A DNA stretch of 64,000 bases from DATKYQ01 sp035528415. GTDB lineage: Bacteria > Myxococcota > B64-G9. The notes below the pieces were generated by a model that was not told the origin of the DNA, searched no databases, and was given only the letters and a program-made list of their open reading frames with translations. The stretch is from assembly GCA_035528415.1 (NCBI GenBank), contig DATKYQ010000078.1, forward strand, positions 1-64,000. The letters are read 5' to 3'. The translations under genes were made by a program, and so were the position numbers. Shown here one piece after another: positions 36,972-45,785 of this stretch. The number at the start of each line of letters is the position of its first letter. Within the stretch, counting starts at the first letter, position 1.

Positions 36972-38753
36972 ATGAGTCTCGTGTGGCTTACGATATCGAT
37001 TGGCCTGGTTCTGTCGACAACACCCGCGCAGCCTCCCGCCTTGTCAGGGCCCGTAGTCGCCCAGGCGACGCCGCAGCGCGAGCAGGCCCGGCAGCAGAAA
37101 GTCTCGGGTGACGGACTGCTCAAGAGCGGCAAGCGCAAGCAGGCCCTGCAGGAATACAAAAAGGCCGCCGAGACCGATCCCTCCTGGTATGAACCGTACG
37201 AGGCGATCGGCAACATGCTTTTTTCGACCAAGCAGTACGTCGAGGCCGTCGACGCCTTCAAGAAGGCCTTATCGGTCGAGCCGCGCTATGCGACCGGCTA
37301 CTACAACATCGCCTTCGCCTATCGCAAGGCCCGGCGCCACAAGGAAGCCGCCGAGTATTACCGAAAGTACATCGAGCGCAAGCCGGACGATCCCGATGCT
37401 TACTATGGCCTGGCGGCGACTTTCGAAGCCATGGGCAAAATCCAGCAGGCGGTCGACAACTACCTGCTCTATGCCGCCAAGGAGAAGCGTCCCTCGGAGA
37501 GACAGTACGTCGTCAAGGCACGCAACAAGGCGCAGGCGTTGCAAAAGTCGCAGGGTATACCGGCTGCTGCGCCCAAACCAGCAGCCACCGTAGCGCCCGT
37601 CTCGACGACGGCCGGCAGACCCGCGATCAAGCCTGCGGCAACGGAAGAACCAGCCGTCGCCGTCGTCACTCCGCCCAAACCGGTCCCCAAGCCGAACAAA
37701 GATCGCGAAGTTGCGGATCTCCTGGCCAAAGGCGACGCCGCCATGAGCACCAAGTCATACACACTGGCCATGCAATCCTTTTTCAAAGCGGTCAAGTTGG
37801 CACCGCGCAATGCCGAGGCCCTCTACAGGCTGGGGCTGGTATACGATGCCACCGGAAACGCAAAGGCCGCCCGGCTGAAATGGAAGGATGCACTATCCAT
37901 CAATCCCCAGCATGCCGGGGCCAGACAGGCGATTACCCGGGCCGAGAAAGCAGCCAGCCAACCGAAGCCCACACAGCCCGTTGCCTCCCATCCCGCCGGG
38001 CGTCCGGCATTGAAAGGGCAGACTGGGCCGGCCGCAGTGGCCGCATCACCGGCAGCCAAGGCGGCGCCGGCAGCTGCCTCCAGCTCCCAGCGGGTTGGAA
38101 AGCTGATTAGCGAAGGTGACGCCTACTTCAGAAAAAAAAGCCTCAGCCGGGCCATCGCGGCCTACACGCATGCGACCCAACTGGATGACAGAAACGAGGA
38201 GGCCCTGTTCAAACTGGGCATGGCCTATGCACTCAGCGGCAACTATAAGGTCGCCGTTTTCAAGTGGCAGAAGGTTCTCAAGATCAATCCGCACAACGCT
38301 TCGGCCCTGCGCAACATAGAGCATGCCAAGACGAAGTTTGCCGGCAAAACGACCCCGAAGGCGCCACTTGTACCATTACGCCAGCCCAAACCCACCGGCT
38401 ACGATGCTTTTATGGCCCGGGCCCGGCAACTGAAGAAAAAGGGAGACGCGCAAGGCGTGCTCGAGGTGGTAAACAAGGCGCTGTCAAAGAAGAAAAACGA
38501 TGCGCACGCCCTGCTGTTACGCGGGGAGGCGCTGGTAGTCCTCAGGCGCTATGACGAGGCCAAGCGGGCGTTTTCGGCGGCCATGATTGCCGACGCCAGC
38601 CTGGCGGCTCCTTTATACGGCCTGGGCGAGACCAGTCGGCTGGCCGGTGATAAGGACCGCGCCGAGTACTATTTCAAGATGTACCTGCAGTCGAAGGCCA
38701 AGGATGTTTCGCCGGCCAAGCTTGCGAGAATAAAAACCTATTTGGGCCAGTGA
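36972..38753 (+). CDS. Secreted or periplasmic TPR protein
   Basis: This 593-aa protein starts with a signal-peptide-like stretch (MSLVWLTISIGLVLSTTPA). Tetratricopeptide units follow in three blocks (about 35-170, 245-320 and 375-445, then 480-590), separated by Ala/Pro-rich linkers (AAAPKPAATVAPVST and similar). Typical repeat cores are YEPYEAIGNMLFSTKQYVEAVDAFKKAL-like helices. Such proteins act as scaffolds; there is no catalytic motif. A sigma-70-like promoter and AAAGGAG precede it. It overlaps the convergent membrane-protein gene by 16 bases at the 3' ends. Function is unknown. Confidence 0.75.
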   Translation: MSLVWLTISIGLVLSTTPAQPPALSGPVVAQATPQREQARQQKVSGDGLLKSGKRKQALQEYKKAAETDPSWYEPYEAIGNMLFSTKQYVEAVDAFKKALSVEPRYATGYYNIAFAYRKARRHKEAAEYYRKYIERKPDDPDAYYGLAATFEAMGKIQQAVDNYLLYAAKEKRPSERQYVVKARNKAQALQKSQGIPAAAPKPAATVAPVSTTAGRPAIKPAATEEPAVAVVTPPKPVPKPNKDREVADLLAKGDAAMSTKSYTLAMQSFFKAVKLAPRNAEALYRLGLVYDATGNAKAARLKWKDALSINPQHAGARQAITRAEKAASQPKPTQPVASHPAGRPALKGQTGPAAVAASPAAKAAPAAASSSQRVGKLISEGDAYFRKKSLSRAIAAYTHATQLDDRNEEALFKLGMAYALSGNYKVAVFKWQKVLKINPHNASALRNIEHAKTKFAGKTTPKAPLVPLRQPKPTGYDAFMARARQLKKKGDAQGVLEVVNKALSKKKNDAHALLLRGEALVVLRRYDEAKRAFSAAMIADASLAAPLYGLGETSRLAGDKDRAEYYFKMYLQSKAKDVSPAKLARIKTYLGQ

Positions 38754-40354
38754 TCAGATATTTCGCTGTTTACGTCAGACGTTCTTTCGAAAAGTACCCC
38801 ATCATCGTCATCGAAGACGACCTGCCAGCCTTTTTCAGTGCGCAACGCCTCGGTCAGCCTGGCATGCCGGGGATAGGCGACGGCGTCGACCTTCCAGCGA
38901 TCGAGCACTTCACGCCAATCGCGTTCGAGCCGGTGAACGGCGAAGTAATCTCTAAAGACCTGCATTGGGTAGCAGTCGTTGCGCTGGTCGATGAAGACCT
39001 TGATGCGTGGGTAGAGACGCCAGATGAAGGCGCCGCCCCAGTTGAAATAGTTGAAGACCCGCCAGTCGCCGCCCTTTTCTTCCAACTTGTCCATTAGCCT
39101 GCCGGGGTAGAAACGCGCTGACAGATCGGACAGGCTGGCTACGCCGGTAAGGGCGGTGTAGCTGGCCGGGACCGTGGCGGGCAGCATGAAGACGACAGCC
39201 AGAAGCGCCGCAGCAACCGAGGGCAGCAACAGGCCCCGGGAACGGCGGTCTATCGAGATCGACCTGTCGTGCAACTGTTCAGAGAGTTTATAAAGACGCG
39301 TTCGACTGGTGATGGCGCGCCAGGCGCGTCCCAGCGCCGGCGGGAGGTGGCGGGCCAGCACTGGTGTGGCTGCAATTCCCAGAAGCGGAATGTTGCGGAT
39401 GGAACTGTAGGCGAATGTGGCGAAGGCCACCAATAAACCGATGTGTATCGGCCGAGGCGAGCGCCGCGATCCCGCCAACGCGAAACCGCAGAACAGCAGG
39501 TAGAACGTTATCATCTGTCCCAAAGGCGTCGATAAGCCTGCCGGCTGCCATTCAGATATGTTCGTCAGGTAGTTGACATTGGAACTGAAAGCCTTCTGGA
39601 CATAGATCAGCGGGAAGATCAGGCCGAAAACGTGGTTGGGAGTAACCACGCAGGCGACCAGGGCCACTCCGAAGTCGAACAGATAGGACTTGGCCGAGCG
39701 CAACGTGGCCCTGCCCTCCAGCCAGCGACTCGAGAGGGTGGCCGCGAAGTACAACAGTATCAAGGCCAGCCCGATGATGAAGCTGCCGTGGAAGTTGGCC
39801 CAACCGGCGAAGAGCAGAAACACCAAAACCGGTCTCAGCCTGCCCCCGGCCGAGGGTTCTTCCATGGCGTGCAGGGTGGCCACGAAGAAGATATTGCCGA
39901 ACAGGTAGGGTCTGAGCGAGAAGTTGCCCATCATCATCAGGGCCGCAAGCAGCGTGATCAGTGACGAGACGTATGGAGAGCGGGAATAGCGCACAGTCAG
40001 CTTGTACACCAGCGCGCAGGCGACAGCGTTGGCGGCGATTCCGAAGGCAATCAGCCCCAGCGCCCCGAGGTGATGATAAAGCCAGTAGAAGACGACCTCG
40101 GAGAGCCACTCGTGCGGCAGCCACTCGTGATGCGGCGAGGTGAAGCTGAAGATGTTCTCCTCGGGCAGACTGAGCATGTTCAGGATGTACTGGCCGGTCT
40201 TGAGGTGCCACCAGATGTCGTCCGCCTTGATTGTCAGCAGGAAGGTGGTCACCAATAGGATGGTGACCATGGTGACACCGAAAACAGAAGGAATCCAGAA
40301 TGATCGCCCTGCCGGCTCGTCGGCCGGGCCCGTCTCCGAGATAGCTTCCACCAT
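38738..40354 (-). CDS. Polytopic membrane protein, GT-C-like fold
   Basis: This 538-aa protein has about ten to twelve hydrophobic segments. The N-terminal DDIWWHLKTGQYIL and the HEWLPHEWLSEVVFYWLYH region recall GT-C glycosyltransferases and related uncharacterised membrane proteins, where an early acidic loop holds the catalytic residues. The last 120 residues are soluble (YPRIKVFIDQRNDCYPMQVFRDYF, then a short Trp/Asp-rich domain). The donor and acceptor are unknown. It lies 51 bases after the M48-TPR gene on the same strand and could be in one unit with it. The convergent TPR gene overlaps its end by 16 bases. Confidence 0.7.
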   Translation of the reverse strand: MVEAISETGPADEPAGRSFWIPSVFGVTMVTILLVTTFLLTIKADDIWWHLKTGQYILNMLSLPEENIFSFTSPHHEWLPHEWLSEVVFYWLYHHLGALGLIAFGIAANAVACALVYKLTVRYSRSPYVSSLITLLAALMMMGNFSLRPYLFGNIFFVATLHAMEEPSAGGRLRPVLVFLLFAGWANFHGSFIIGLALILLYFAATLSSRWLEGRATLRSAKSYLFDFGVALVACVVTPNHVFGLIFPLIYVQKAFSSNVNYLTNISEWQPAGLSTPLGQMITFYLLFCGFALAGSRRSPRPIHIGLLVAFATFAYSSIRNIPLLGIAATPVLARHLPPALGRAWRAITSRTRLYKLSEQLHDRSISIDRRSRGLLLPSVAAALLAVVFMLPATVPASYTALTGVASLSDLSARFYPGRLMDKLEEKGGDWRVFNYFNWGGAFIWRLYPRIKVFIDQRNDCYPMQVFRDYFAVHRLERDWREVLDRWKVDAVAYPRHARLTEALRTEKGWQVVFDDDDGVLFERTSDVNSEISDHWPK

Positions 40355-40405
40355 ACACGTCTTATAGATTAGACGGCGCGGCCTGGCAACCGGAAAACCA
40401 AGACC

Positions 40406-42730
40406 CTACTCATTGAGATCGGCCATGTATTTGCGAGCCGCGTCGGCCCAGCCGCTTGAGGCGTCCCTTTCCAGGAAGGCCAGCCAGGCTTTGCGGGCCT
40501 CGTCTTTCTTGCCGCTCCTGGTCAAGGCCAGCGCCAGGTCGTAGCGGGCGTCCGCGAAGGCTGGATGCTTCTTTATTGTTTCGTGGAGCATCTCGATGCC
40601 CTTTTCACGCTCATCGGCCATCAAGTAGGTGACGGCCAGGTTGGTCCGGGCCTCCGGCGAGCCGGGAATCTTGGCCAGCACGCCTTCGAATATGGCTCGG
40701 GCCTTGACTTTCTCACCGAGAGCCACGAGACATGAACCCAGGTTCAGGCGTGCCGACTGGTAGTCGGGGTTTCGCCGGACCAGCCCGTCGAACACCTGGG
40801 CGGCCTCGATCATCAGGGCCTTGTCGAAGTCGGCGTTATTTTCTGCGCCGCGCAGGCGGATGGGATTAACGTGCGCCCGGGGATCTATGTCGCTGCTCAG
40901 CTTGTAGCCACGCTTGTTTTTCTGAATCGAGAGAGCCATGCGCTGCATGGCCACGCCCAGGTTGTTGCGGGCCGACAGGCTTTGCGGAAACATCCCCAGG
41001 AACACCTCGAAATGGAGAATTGCCGATTCGTAGTCACGGTTGTCGATGGCCTTGAGCCCGGCATCGAAGTGACGCGCCTTGGTCCTGAGGCTGAGCAGGT
41101 ACTCTTTCATGCGCTCGGAACGCTCGGCGTGGGTGGGGTGGTCGAGGCCGCCCGGAACTTCCTTGCCTAGAGCGATCAATCGGCGATGGAAGCGATAGGC
41201 CGCGGCCGGGTCGAAGCCCGCGCGATAGGAGTACAGGCTGCCGATCTGGTCGGCCTCGAACTCGTGCTTGCGGCTCATGCCCAGCATGAGCTTATTGAGG
41301 CCTCGCACATCGAAGGAGCGCCCGGAGGCTAAAGTGCGGGTTCCTCCCACAAGGTCCAGCATTCCCAGGCCGTGGCGCATCGCCAGGTGGACGACCTCGT
41401 GGCCGATCACGGCCGCGTAGACGTCGTCTGAGTCTCCCATGTCGCGCCGGATGAAATCGATAAGCCCCTTGTAGAGGTAGACTGTTCCGCCGACGAATGC
41501 CATAGCGTTTATCCCGTCGATGTTGAGGATCTTGACCCGGTAGGGCAGGGCGCTGGGCGGGCGGTCGGAGTGGGCGGCGACCTTTCTGATGATCGCGTTC
41601 AGGCGTTGCTGCAGTTTCTGGTCGTTCACGACTCCAAAATGTTTTTCGATCTGCTCGGTCAACTTCCGTCCCAGGCCGATCTCCGACGAGGTGTCGATGA
41701 CCTCCCCTTCGCTGAGGTATTGCAGCTTGCCGGTTATCAACTGTAGCTTCGAATTGGCCCTTTCTCCTAGCGCCGTGCCGGGTGCGAGCGATGCGACCCG
41801 GCTGAAAGCGTCCGCGGCCTCTTTGTTTTTCAACTGGTCGCGATAAGCCAGACCCAGGTGGTAATAGGCTTCGGCGTAGCGCGGGTCCGCCTTGATGGCC
41901 TGCTTGAGAAAATCCTGGCAATCTTCAAAATCCTCGTTCTCGAAAGACGCGATTCCAAGCTGCAACAGGGCTTGCTTCATGCCCGGAGCCTTCTTCCACT
42001 CTTGCTGCGCCTCGGCGACCTTGTTGATCACCGGGCTAGATAGCGTCATGCCCAGGAGGTAGTGAGCTTGTTCGATGTCCGGCCGCTCTTTTACCACGCT
42101 TCTGAGCAACTTCTCCGCCAGTCTGAACTTTCCCTTGGCAAAGGCGTCCTTGGCCTGGGCCAGGGATTTTCCGGCATTGCCGAGCAACAGCTTGTCGATC
42201 GCCTCGCGGGCGGGAATGGCATGCGGCCCCTTGGGGAACTTGGACAGATAAAGCCGGAAGGCATCCAGGGCGCTTTTCTTCTGGTTAGGCTTACCCGTCT
42301 TGGCATACAGGGCATGGTGGCACTGACCGAGGCCGTACACCGAGCGGGCGTGATCAGGATCGAGTTGCACAGCTTGTGTGAAGTTACGACACGCTTCTTT
42401 GGCCTTGTGCTCGTCGAGTTGGATCACTCCGATGGCTCCCGCTACCGCCGCCGAAGGATGTTCTTTCCCAAGACCGGCAAGCTCGGAAAGAGCGCCCTTT
42501 TTATCGCCTAAACGGTACAAGCCGTTTGCCAGGCGCAGGCGGGCGGCGGCGAGCTCTGGATTGTTCTTGACGGCCTTACGGTAGTGCTCGACGGCCCGTT
42601 TCCAGTTGCCCAGGTCGGCCCAGGCGTCGCCGTACTCCTGCTCGGCCCGGGCATCCCCGGTTGAGGCAAAGCTTTCCGGAGTGGCAACACAGATCAAAAC
42701 GAGGCACAGGCCCATGATTATTCTCTTCAT
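40406..42730 (-). CDS. Periplasmic M48 metalloprotease with TPR repeats (BepA-like)
   Basis: This 774-aa protein has a signal peptide (MKRIIMGLCLVLICVATPESFA). TPR units fill residues 30-330 and again 560-774. Between them lies an M48 peptidase domain, with zinc motif HEVVH (His444, Glu445, His448) and a third ligand in HEFEADQIG (Glu490 or Glu492). Relatives such as BepA check outer-membrane protein assembly, with the TPR domain binding the Bam complex. Here TPRs flank the protease on both sides, whereas BepA has them only after it. GGAAAGG precedes the ATG. It is divergent from the Ser/Thr kinase gene. Confidence 0.82.
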   Translation of the reverse strand: MKRIIMGLCLVLICVATPESFASTGDARAEQEYGDAWADLGNWKRAVEHYRKAVKNNPELAAARLRLANGLYRLGDKKGALSELAGLGKEHPSAAVAGAIGVIQLDEHKAKEACRNFTQAVQLDPDHARSVYGLGQCHHALYAKTGKPNQKKSALDAFRLYLSKFPKGPHAIPAREAIDKLLLGNAGKSLAQAKDAFAKGKFRLAEKLLRSVVKERPDIEQAHYLLGMTLSSPVINKVAEAQQEWKKAPGMKQALLQLGIASFENEDFEDCQDFLKQAIKADPRYAEAYYHLGLAYRDQLKNKEAADAFSRVASLAPGTALGERANSKLQLITGKLQYLSEGEVIDTSSEIGLGRKLTEQIEKHFGVVNDQKLQQRLNAIIRKVAAHSDRPPSALPYRVKILNIDGINAMAFVGGTVYLYKGLIDFIRRDMGDSDDVYAAVIGHEVVHLAMRHGLGMLDLVGGTRTLASGRSFDVRGLNKLMLGMSRKHEFEADQIGSLYSYRAGFDPAAAYRFHRRLIALGKEVPGGLDHPTHAERSERMKEYLLSLRTKARHFDAGLKAIDNRDYESAILHFEVFLGMFPQSLSARNNLGVAMQRMALSIQKNKRGYKLSSDIDPRAHVNPIRLRGAENNADFDKALMIEAAQVFDGLVRRNPDYQSARLNLGSCLVALGEKVKARAIFEGVLAKIPGSPEARTNLAVTYLMADEREKGIEMLHETIKKHPAFADARYDLALALTRSGKKDEARKAWLAFLERDASSGWADAARKYMADLNE

Positions 42731-42858
42731 TATTTGGCCTTTCCTTTGCTGCGATTATCGTCTCTACATCACATCTGACGGAAAAAAGCCATGATCTTGG
42801 GCAATGAAGGTGCTATAAATGCCGCCAGTCGAGATGGTCCGTACCAGGGGGCCTGTTA

Positions 42859-44481
42859 GTGGAAAAACACTTCGGAAAATACGTGCTTACCGAGCGCCTC
42901 GGCGGGGGCGGCATGGCCGAGGTCTTCCGGGCCAGGTTGCATGGGCCGGGCGGGTTTGAAAAAGACCTGGCCGTCAAGCTGATTCTGCCCCAGTTTTCCG
43001 ACGAGCCCGAGTTCGTGGAAATGTTCATCCGTGAAGCCACCCTGGCCGCCCGCCTGGATCATGCCGCCATTGTCAGGATACACGAGTTCGACCAGATCGA
43101 CGGCACCTACTACATCGCAATGGAACTGGTGGACGGCAAGGACCTGCGCACAATAATGGCCCGTGCTCGGAAGAGGAATAGGCCCGCCCACGTCGCCGAG
43201 GTGTTGATGGTTGCCTTGGATGTCTGCCGCGGGCTGGCCTTTGCCCATGGTGAACTCACTCAACACAGCACGCCGATAATCCACCGCGACATCAGCCCGC
43301 ACAATATAATCATCTCGCGGGCCGGTGAGGTGAAAATTACCGACTTCGGCATTGCCAAAATAGCCTCGGCGGCCAGCATCACACGCACCGGCGTCATCAA
43401 GGGCAAGGCGTCTTACATGTCGCCCGAACAGGCTCGCGGTGGCGCAGTCGACCCGCGTAGCGACCTGTTTTCGCTGGGTTGTGTCATCTGGGAAATGCTT
43501 ACCGGCCAGAGGCTTTTCAGCGGTGAAAACGATCTGGTCGTGCTTGAAAAGCTGCAGCACGGAAAGATTGATCCGCCGGGTAGATACAATACCGAGGTGC
43601 CGGGCGAAGTCGACAAACTGGTTCTCAAGCTACTCTCCAGGGATTCCGCCGGTCGCTATAGCTCGGCCGGCGAGTTGTCAAGCGAACTTGAGCAGTTGCT
43701 GGTCGCGGCTGGAGTTGAGCGCGGCAGCATTCTTTCCGAAATGTACCGCGAATTGTTTGAATCAGAGAGGGCCGGGACGGGCCTGCTGCCGGCGGCTGTC
43801 GCGGAAACAGCTGATGCCGCCGAAAGCCGGGAAGGGGCGGGGGAGCCTGCTACGGATCCTGCCGCGGCACGAGCCGAGGGCGATGCGGTTCAGCCCGTGG
43901 GTCCCCACGTTCCCACGTTGGTCGCGGCCGAAGAAAACGGCTCGCCGGCCACGGCGATGATCAGCCCCGGCTGGCCGCCGTCCGCCTGGCGCGGGCTGAT
44001 GAGGCGCCCGCCGGCCTTGTGGGTTGCCGCTGTGCTATCCATGGTATTCATTGCCGTGTTTGTCTCGACACTCGACTGGGGTTCCAGCCCCGACCCGGTC
44101 GATGCAGGCGTGCCGGCGGCTAGTGCTTCCGCCCCCGCGGCCCCGGTGCATCTCTTTCTGCGTCCCGGCTTGGAGACGGGTGACGGAGAGGCAAGGAGTC
44201 CCGGGGACAAGCCCTTGGAAAAGCCCGACAGTGTGGAGCCTGAGAAAAGCCCTGCCGCCGTCGCCCACGGTACCCTGTATCTGAACGTGATTCCCTGGGC
44301 CAAGGTATATTGGAGAAAGCGCCTGCTGGGCGATACTCCCTTGGAGCACAAGCGCTTACCGGTCGGCGAGCAGCGACTGCTGCTCGTGAACAAGGACCTG
44401 CACGTCAAAAAGATCATCAAGGTAATGATTCACGAAAACAGTGTGACTCGCCGGGTTGTGAACCTGAAGGCTCAAAAGTAG
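42859..44481 (+). CDS. Membrane-anchored Ser/Thr protein kinase with PEGA domain
   Basis: This 540-aa Hanks-type kinase starts at GTG with AGGGGG upstream. Kinase landmarks are GGGGMAEV (15-22), the ATP-binding Lys40, HRDISPHN (142-149) and DFG (162-164), then MSPEQARGG. A Pro/Ala/Glu-rich linker follows, then a single membrane segment (LWVAAVLSMVFIAVFVSTL, about 393-411) and a C-terminal PEGA-like beta domain (GTLYLNVIPWAKVYW, then LLGDTPLEHKRLPVGEQRLLLV). The PEGA domain would lie outside and sense envelope material. This is a typical myxobacterial layout. The FHA-GGDEF protein at 4295 could be a downstream target, but that is only inference. Confidence 0.92.
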   Translation: MEKHFGKYVLTERLGGGGMAEVFRARLHGPGGFEKDLAVKLILPQFSDEPEFVEMFIREATLAARLDHAAIVRIHEFDQIDGTYYIAMELVDGKDLRTIMARARKRNRPAHVAEVLMVALDVCRGLAFAHGELTQHSTPIIHRDISPHNIIISRAGEVKITDFGIAKIASAASITRTGVIKGKASYMSPEQARGGAVDPRSDLFSLGCVIWEMLTGQRLFSGENDLVVLEKLQHGKIDPPGRYNTEVPGEVDKLVLKLLSRDSAGRYSSAGELSSELEQLLVAAGVERGSILSEMYRELFESERAGTGLLPAAVAETADAAESREGAGEPATDPAAARAEGDAVQPVGPHVPTLVAAEENGSPATAMISPGWPPSAWRGLMRRPPALWVAAVLSMVFIAVFVSTLDWGSSPDPVDAGVPAASASAPAAPVHLFLRPGLETGDGEARSPGDKPLEKPDSVEPEKSPAAVAHGTLYLNVIPWAKVYWRKRLLGDTPLEHKRLPVGEQRLLLVNKDLHVKKIIKVMIHENSVTRRVVNLKAQK

Positions 44482-44534
44482 CACTGGCCGTTTTTTCATT
44501 TCTTTCGTAACAGGTCCGGGTCTGCTTTTTTAAC

Positions 44535-44572
44535 TTGACAAAGTATTTTCAATGTAATACACAACGTATACA
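44535..44572 (+). promoter_or_regulatory. AT-rich promoter region of the MerR-like gene
   Basis: TTGACA (44535-44540) is a perfect -35. At the ideal 17-base spacing only TACACA (44558-44563) is found; better -10 look-alikes, TAATAC (44555-44560) and TATACA (44567-44572), have poor spacing. An imperfect dyad TGTAATAC/GTATACA overlaps this area and may be a regulator site. The surrounding 120 bases are strikingly AT-rich. Confidence 0.4.
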
Positions 44573-44590
44573 AATGTGAGAGGAAAATAT

Positions 44591-44635
44591 ATGTTAGCCA
44601 ATCTAAAATATAATACAAAGAAGATAATATACTAA
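44591..44635 (+). CDS. Possible 14-aa leader peptide ahead of the MerR-like gene
   Basis: ATG at 44591 is preceded by GAGAGG at good spacing and encodes MLANLKYNTKKIIY, then TAA at 44633-44635, four bases before the MerR-like ATG at 44640. The main gene has no comparable ribosome site of its own. The codons (AAA, TAT, AAT, ATA) are unlike the GC-rich genes around. It could act through translational coupling or be a chance open frame in AT-rich DNA. Confidence 0.4.
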   Translation: MLANLKYNTKKIIY

Positions 44636-44639
44636 ATAT

Positions 44640-45194
44640 ATGCCACTGGCTATACACAAACAGGCAGGTCTTTTTAGTGCCCGGGAACTCGAGGAGATCG
44701 AGCGTCGCCTCCCTTTGGGCATTTCTGCCCAACAGGTCGTCACGCTCTACCAGGACCGGGGCGTCAAGTTCTCGGAGGCGACTCTTCGCAAGTACGTGCA
44801 GCTCGGTCTCCTGCCCACCTCGAAGAGGATAGGAAGCAAGGGTAAACACCGCGGATCGCGGGGGATCTATCCCATAACGGTGGTTCGCAGGATCAACCTG
44901 ATCAAGGGCATGATGACCCAGGACATGACCCTTGAGGAAATTCGAGACTCCTTTCTTTCCGTTCACAACGGTGTGATCCAGGCTTCCGATGCTCTCGATG
45001 CATTATCTGAGCGGATCGCAGATCGTCTCGGACAACTGGAGGCCGGAGGACATTCCGTCTCAGGACTCTCCCGGGACGCAAGTGCCGTCCACAAGCTGGC
45101 TATGGGCCTGATGAAGAAGATCGACAAGCTCTCGAGCCGATTGGCAGTTATCGGCTCTACAAATGTTTCAAGGGATCAAGGAGGCTCGACATGA
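44640..45194 (+). CDS. MerR-like transcriptional regulator
   Basis: This 184-aa protein has a MerR-type winged-helix region (about 12-100: FSARELEEIERRL...FSEATLRKYVQLGLLPTSKRIG, then RGIYPITVVRRINLIKGMMTQDMTLEEI) and a C-terminal helical part for dimerisation. No metal-binding Cys is present, so it is not a typical metal sensor. Its stop overlaps the next gene as ATGA, so the two proteins are produced together. The start has a weak ribosome site, while a short upstream frame with a good one ends four bases earlier. Target genes are unknown. Confidence 0.78.
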   Translation: MPLAIHKQAGLFSARELEEIERRLPLGISAQQVVTLYQDRGVKFSEATLRKYVQLGLLPTSKRIGSKGKHRGSRGIYPITVVRRINLIKGMMTQDMTLEEIRDSFLSVHNGVIQASDALDALSERIADRLGQLEAGGHSVSGLSRDASAVHKLAMGLMKKIDKLSSRLAVIGSTNVSRDQGGST

Positions 45195-45646
45195 ACAATC
45201 GCGGGGCGAGTTTGACGGGCGAACACGAGAAGCGCAGGGGCAGGCGGCGCTCAAAGACAATCGCCCGGAAACAGATGATGCGCGAACGAAAGACGATGAG
45301 CATCGATCCGGAGCTTCTCAGGCTGGCGGAACAGGAACGGCCCAGGACGAGGCGGGAGTGCCTGCAGAAGGGACGTCCCTGCCTGTTCGTCTCCTGCAAG
45401 CATCATCTTTACCTGGACGTCAACCCTGACACGGGGTCGATCAAGCTCAACTTTCCCGACAAAGAGGTGTGGGAACTGCGTGAGACCTGCGCCCTTGATG
45501 TCGCCGGGCGGGGCGGCCTGACGCTCGAGGAAGTTGGTGAGATTCTCAACCTGACCCGCGAGCGAATTCGGCAGGTCGAGGCGGCCGGGCTCAAGAAGCT
45601 CTTGGAGAACAATGACGAACAAGAGCTGAAGGATCTGCTCGCCTGA
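45191..45646 (+). CDS. Small sigma-region-4-like DNA-binding protein
   Basis: This 151-aa protein has a basic N-terminus, a middle Cys-containing segment (RECLQKGRPCLFVSCKHHLYLD) and a C-terminal helix-turn-helix. The latter, LTLEEVGEILNLTRERIRQVEAAGLKKL, is the -35-recognising region 4 of sigma-70 factors. Region 2 (-10 recognition and core binding) is absent, so it is not a full sigma factor. It could be a sigma-like co-regulator that works with the MerR-like protein encoded upstream (ATGA overlap). The Cys/His cluster (C-x5-C-x4-C-x-H-H) might bind zinc. Confidence 0.78.
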   Translation: MNNRGASLTGEHEKRRGRRRSKTIARKQMMRERKTMSIDPELLRLAEQERPRTRRECLQKGRPCLFVSCKHHLYLDVNPDTGSIKLNFPDKEVWELRETCALDVAGRGGLTLEEVGEILNLTRERIRQVEAAGLKKLLENNDEQELKDLLA

Positions 45647-45785
45647 ACGCAGTGATCGAGATATGATCCTTTGCAGGCAGGGAGCTATCTGCGAACGCTT
45701 CTTCGTTACGCTCGCAAGAATATTTGAGTTTGACAGCCCGAAGATGACAGAATAGTTGGCACGAGTTGGAGTAAGGGGTGAATCG

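Noticed and set aside
40386..40400. - strand TGGTTTTCCGGTTGC before the GT-C-like membrane protein
   Set aside because: Only TGG and TTGC match; the -24 block is too divergent to call a sigma-54 promoter.
42735..42750. TGGCCTTTCCTTTGCT, a possible sigma-54 promoter for the Ser/Thr kinase
   Set aside because: The spacing is right, but the -24 block fits poorly and the match overlaps the purine-rich ribosome site of the M48 protease gene on the other strand, so chance is likely.
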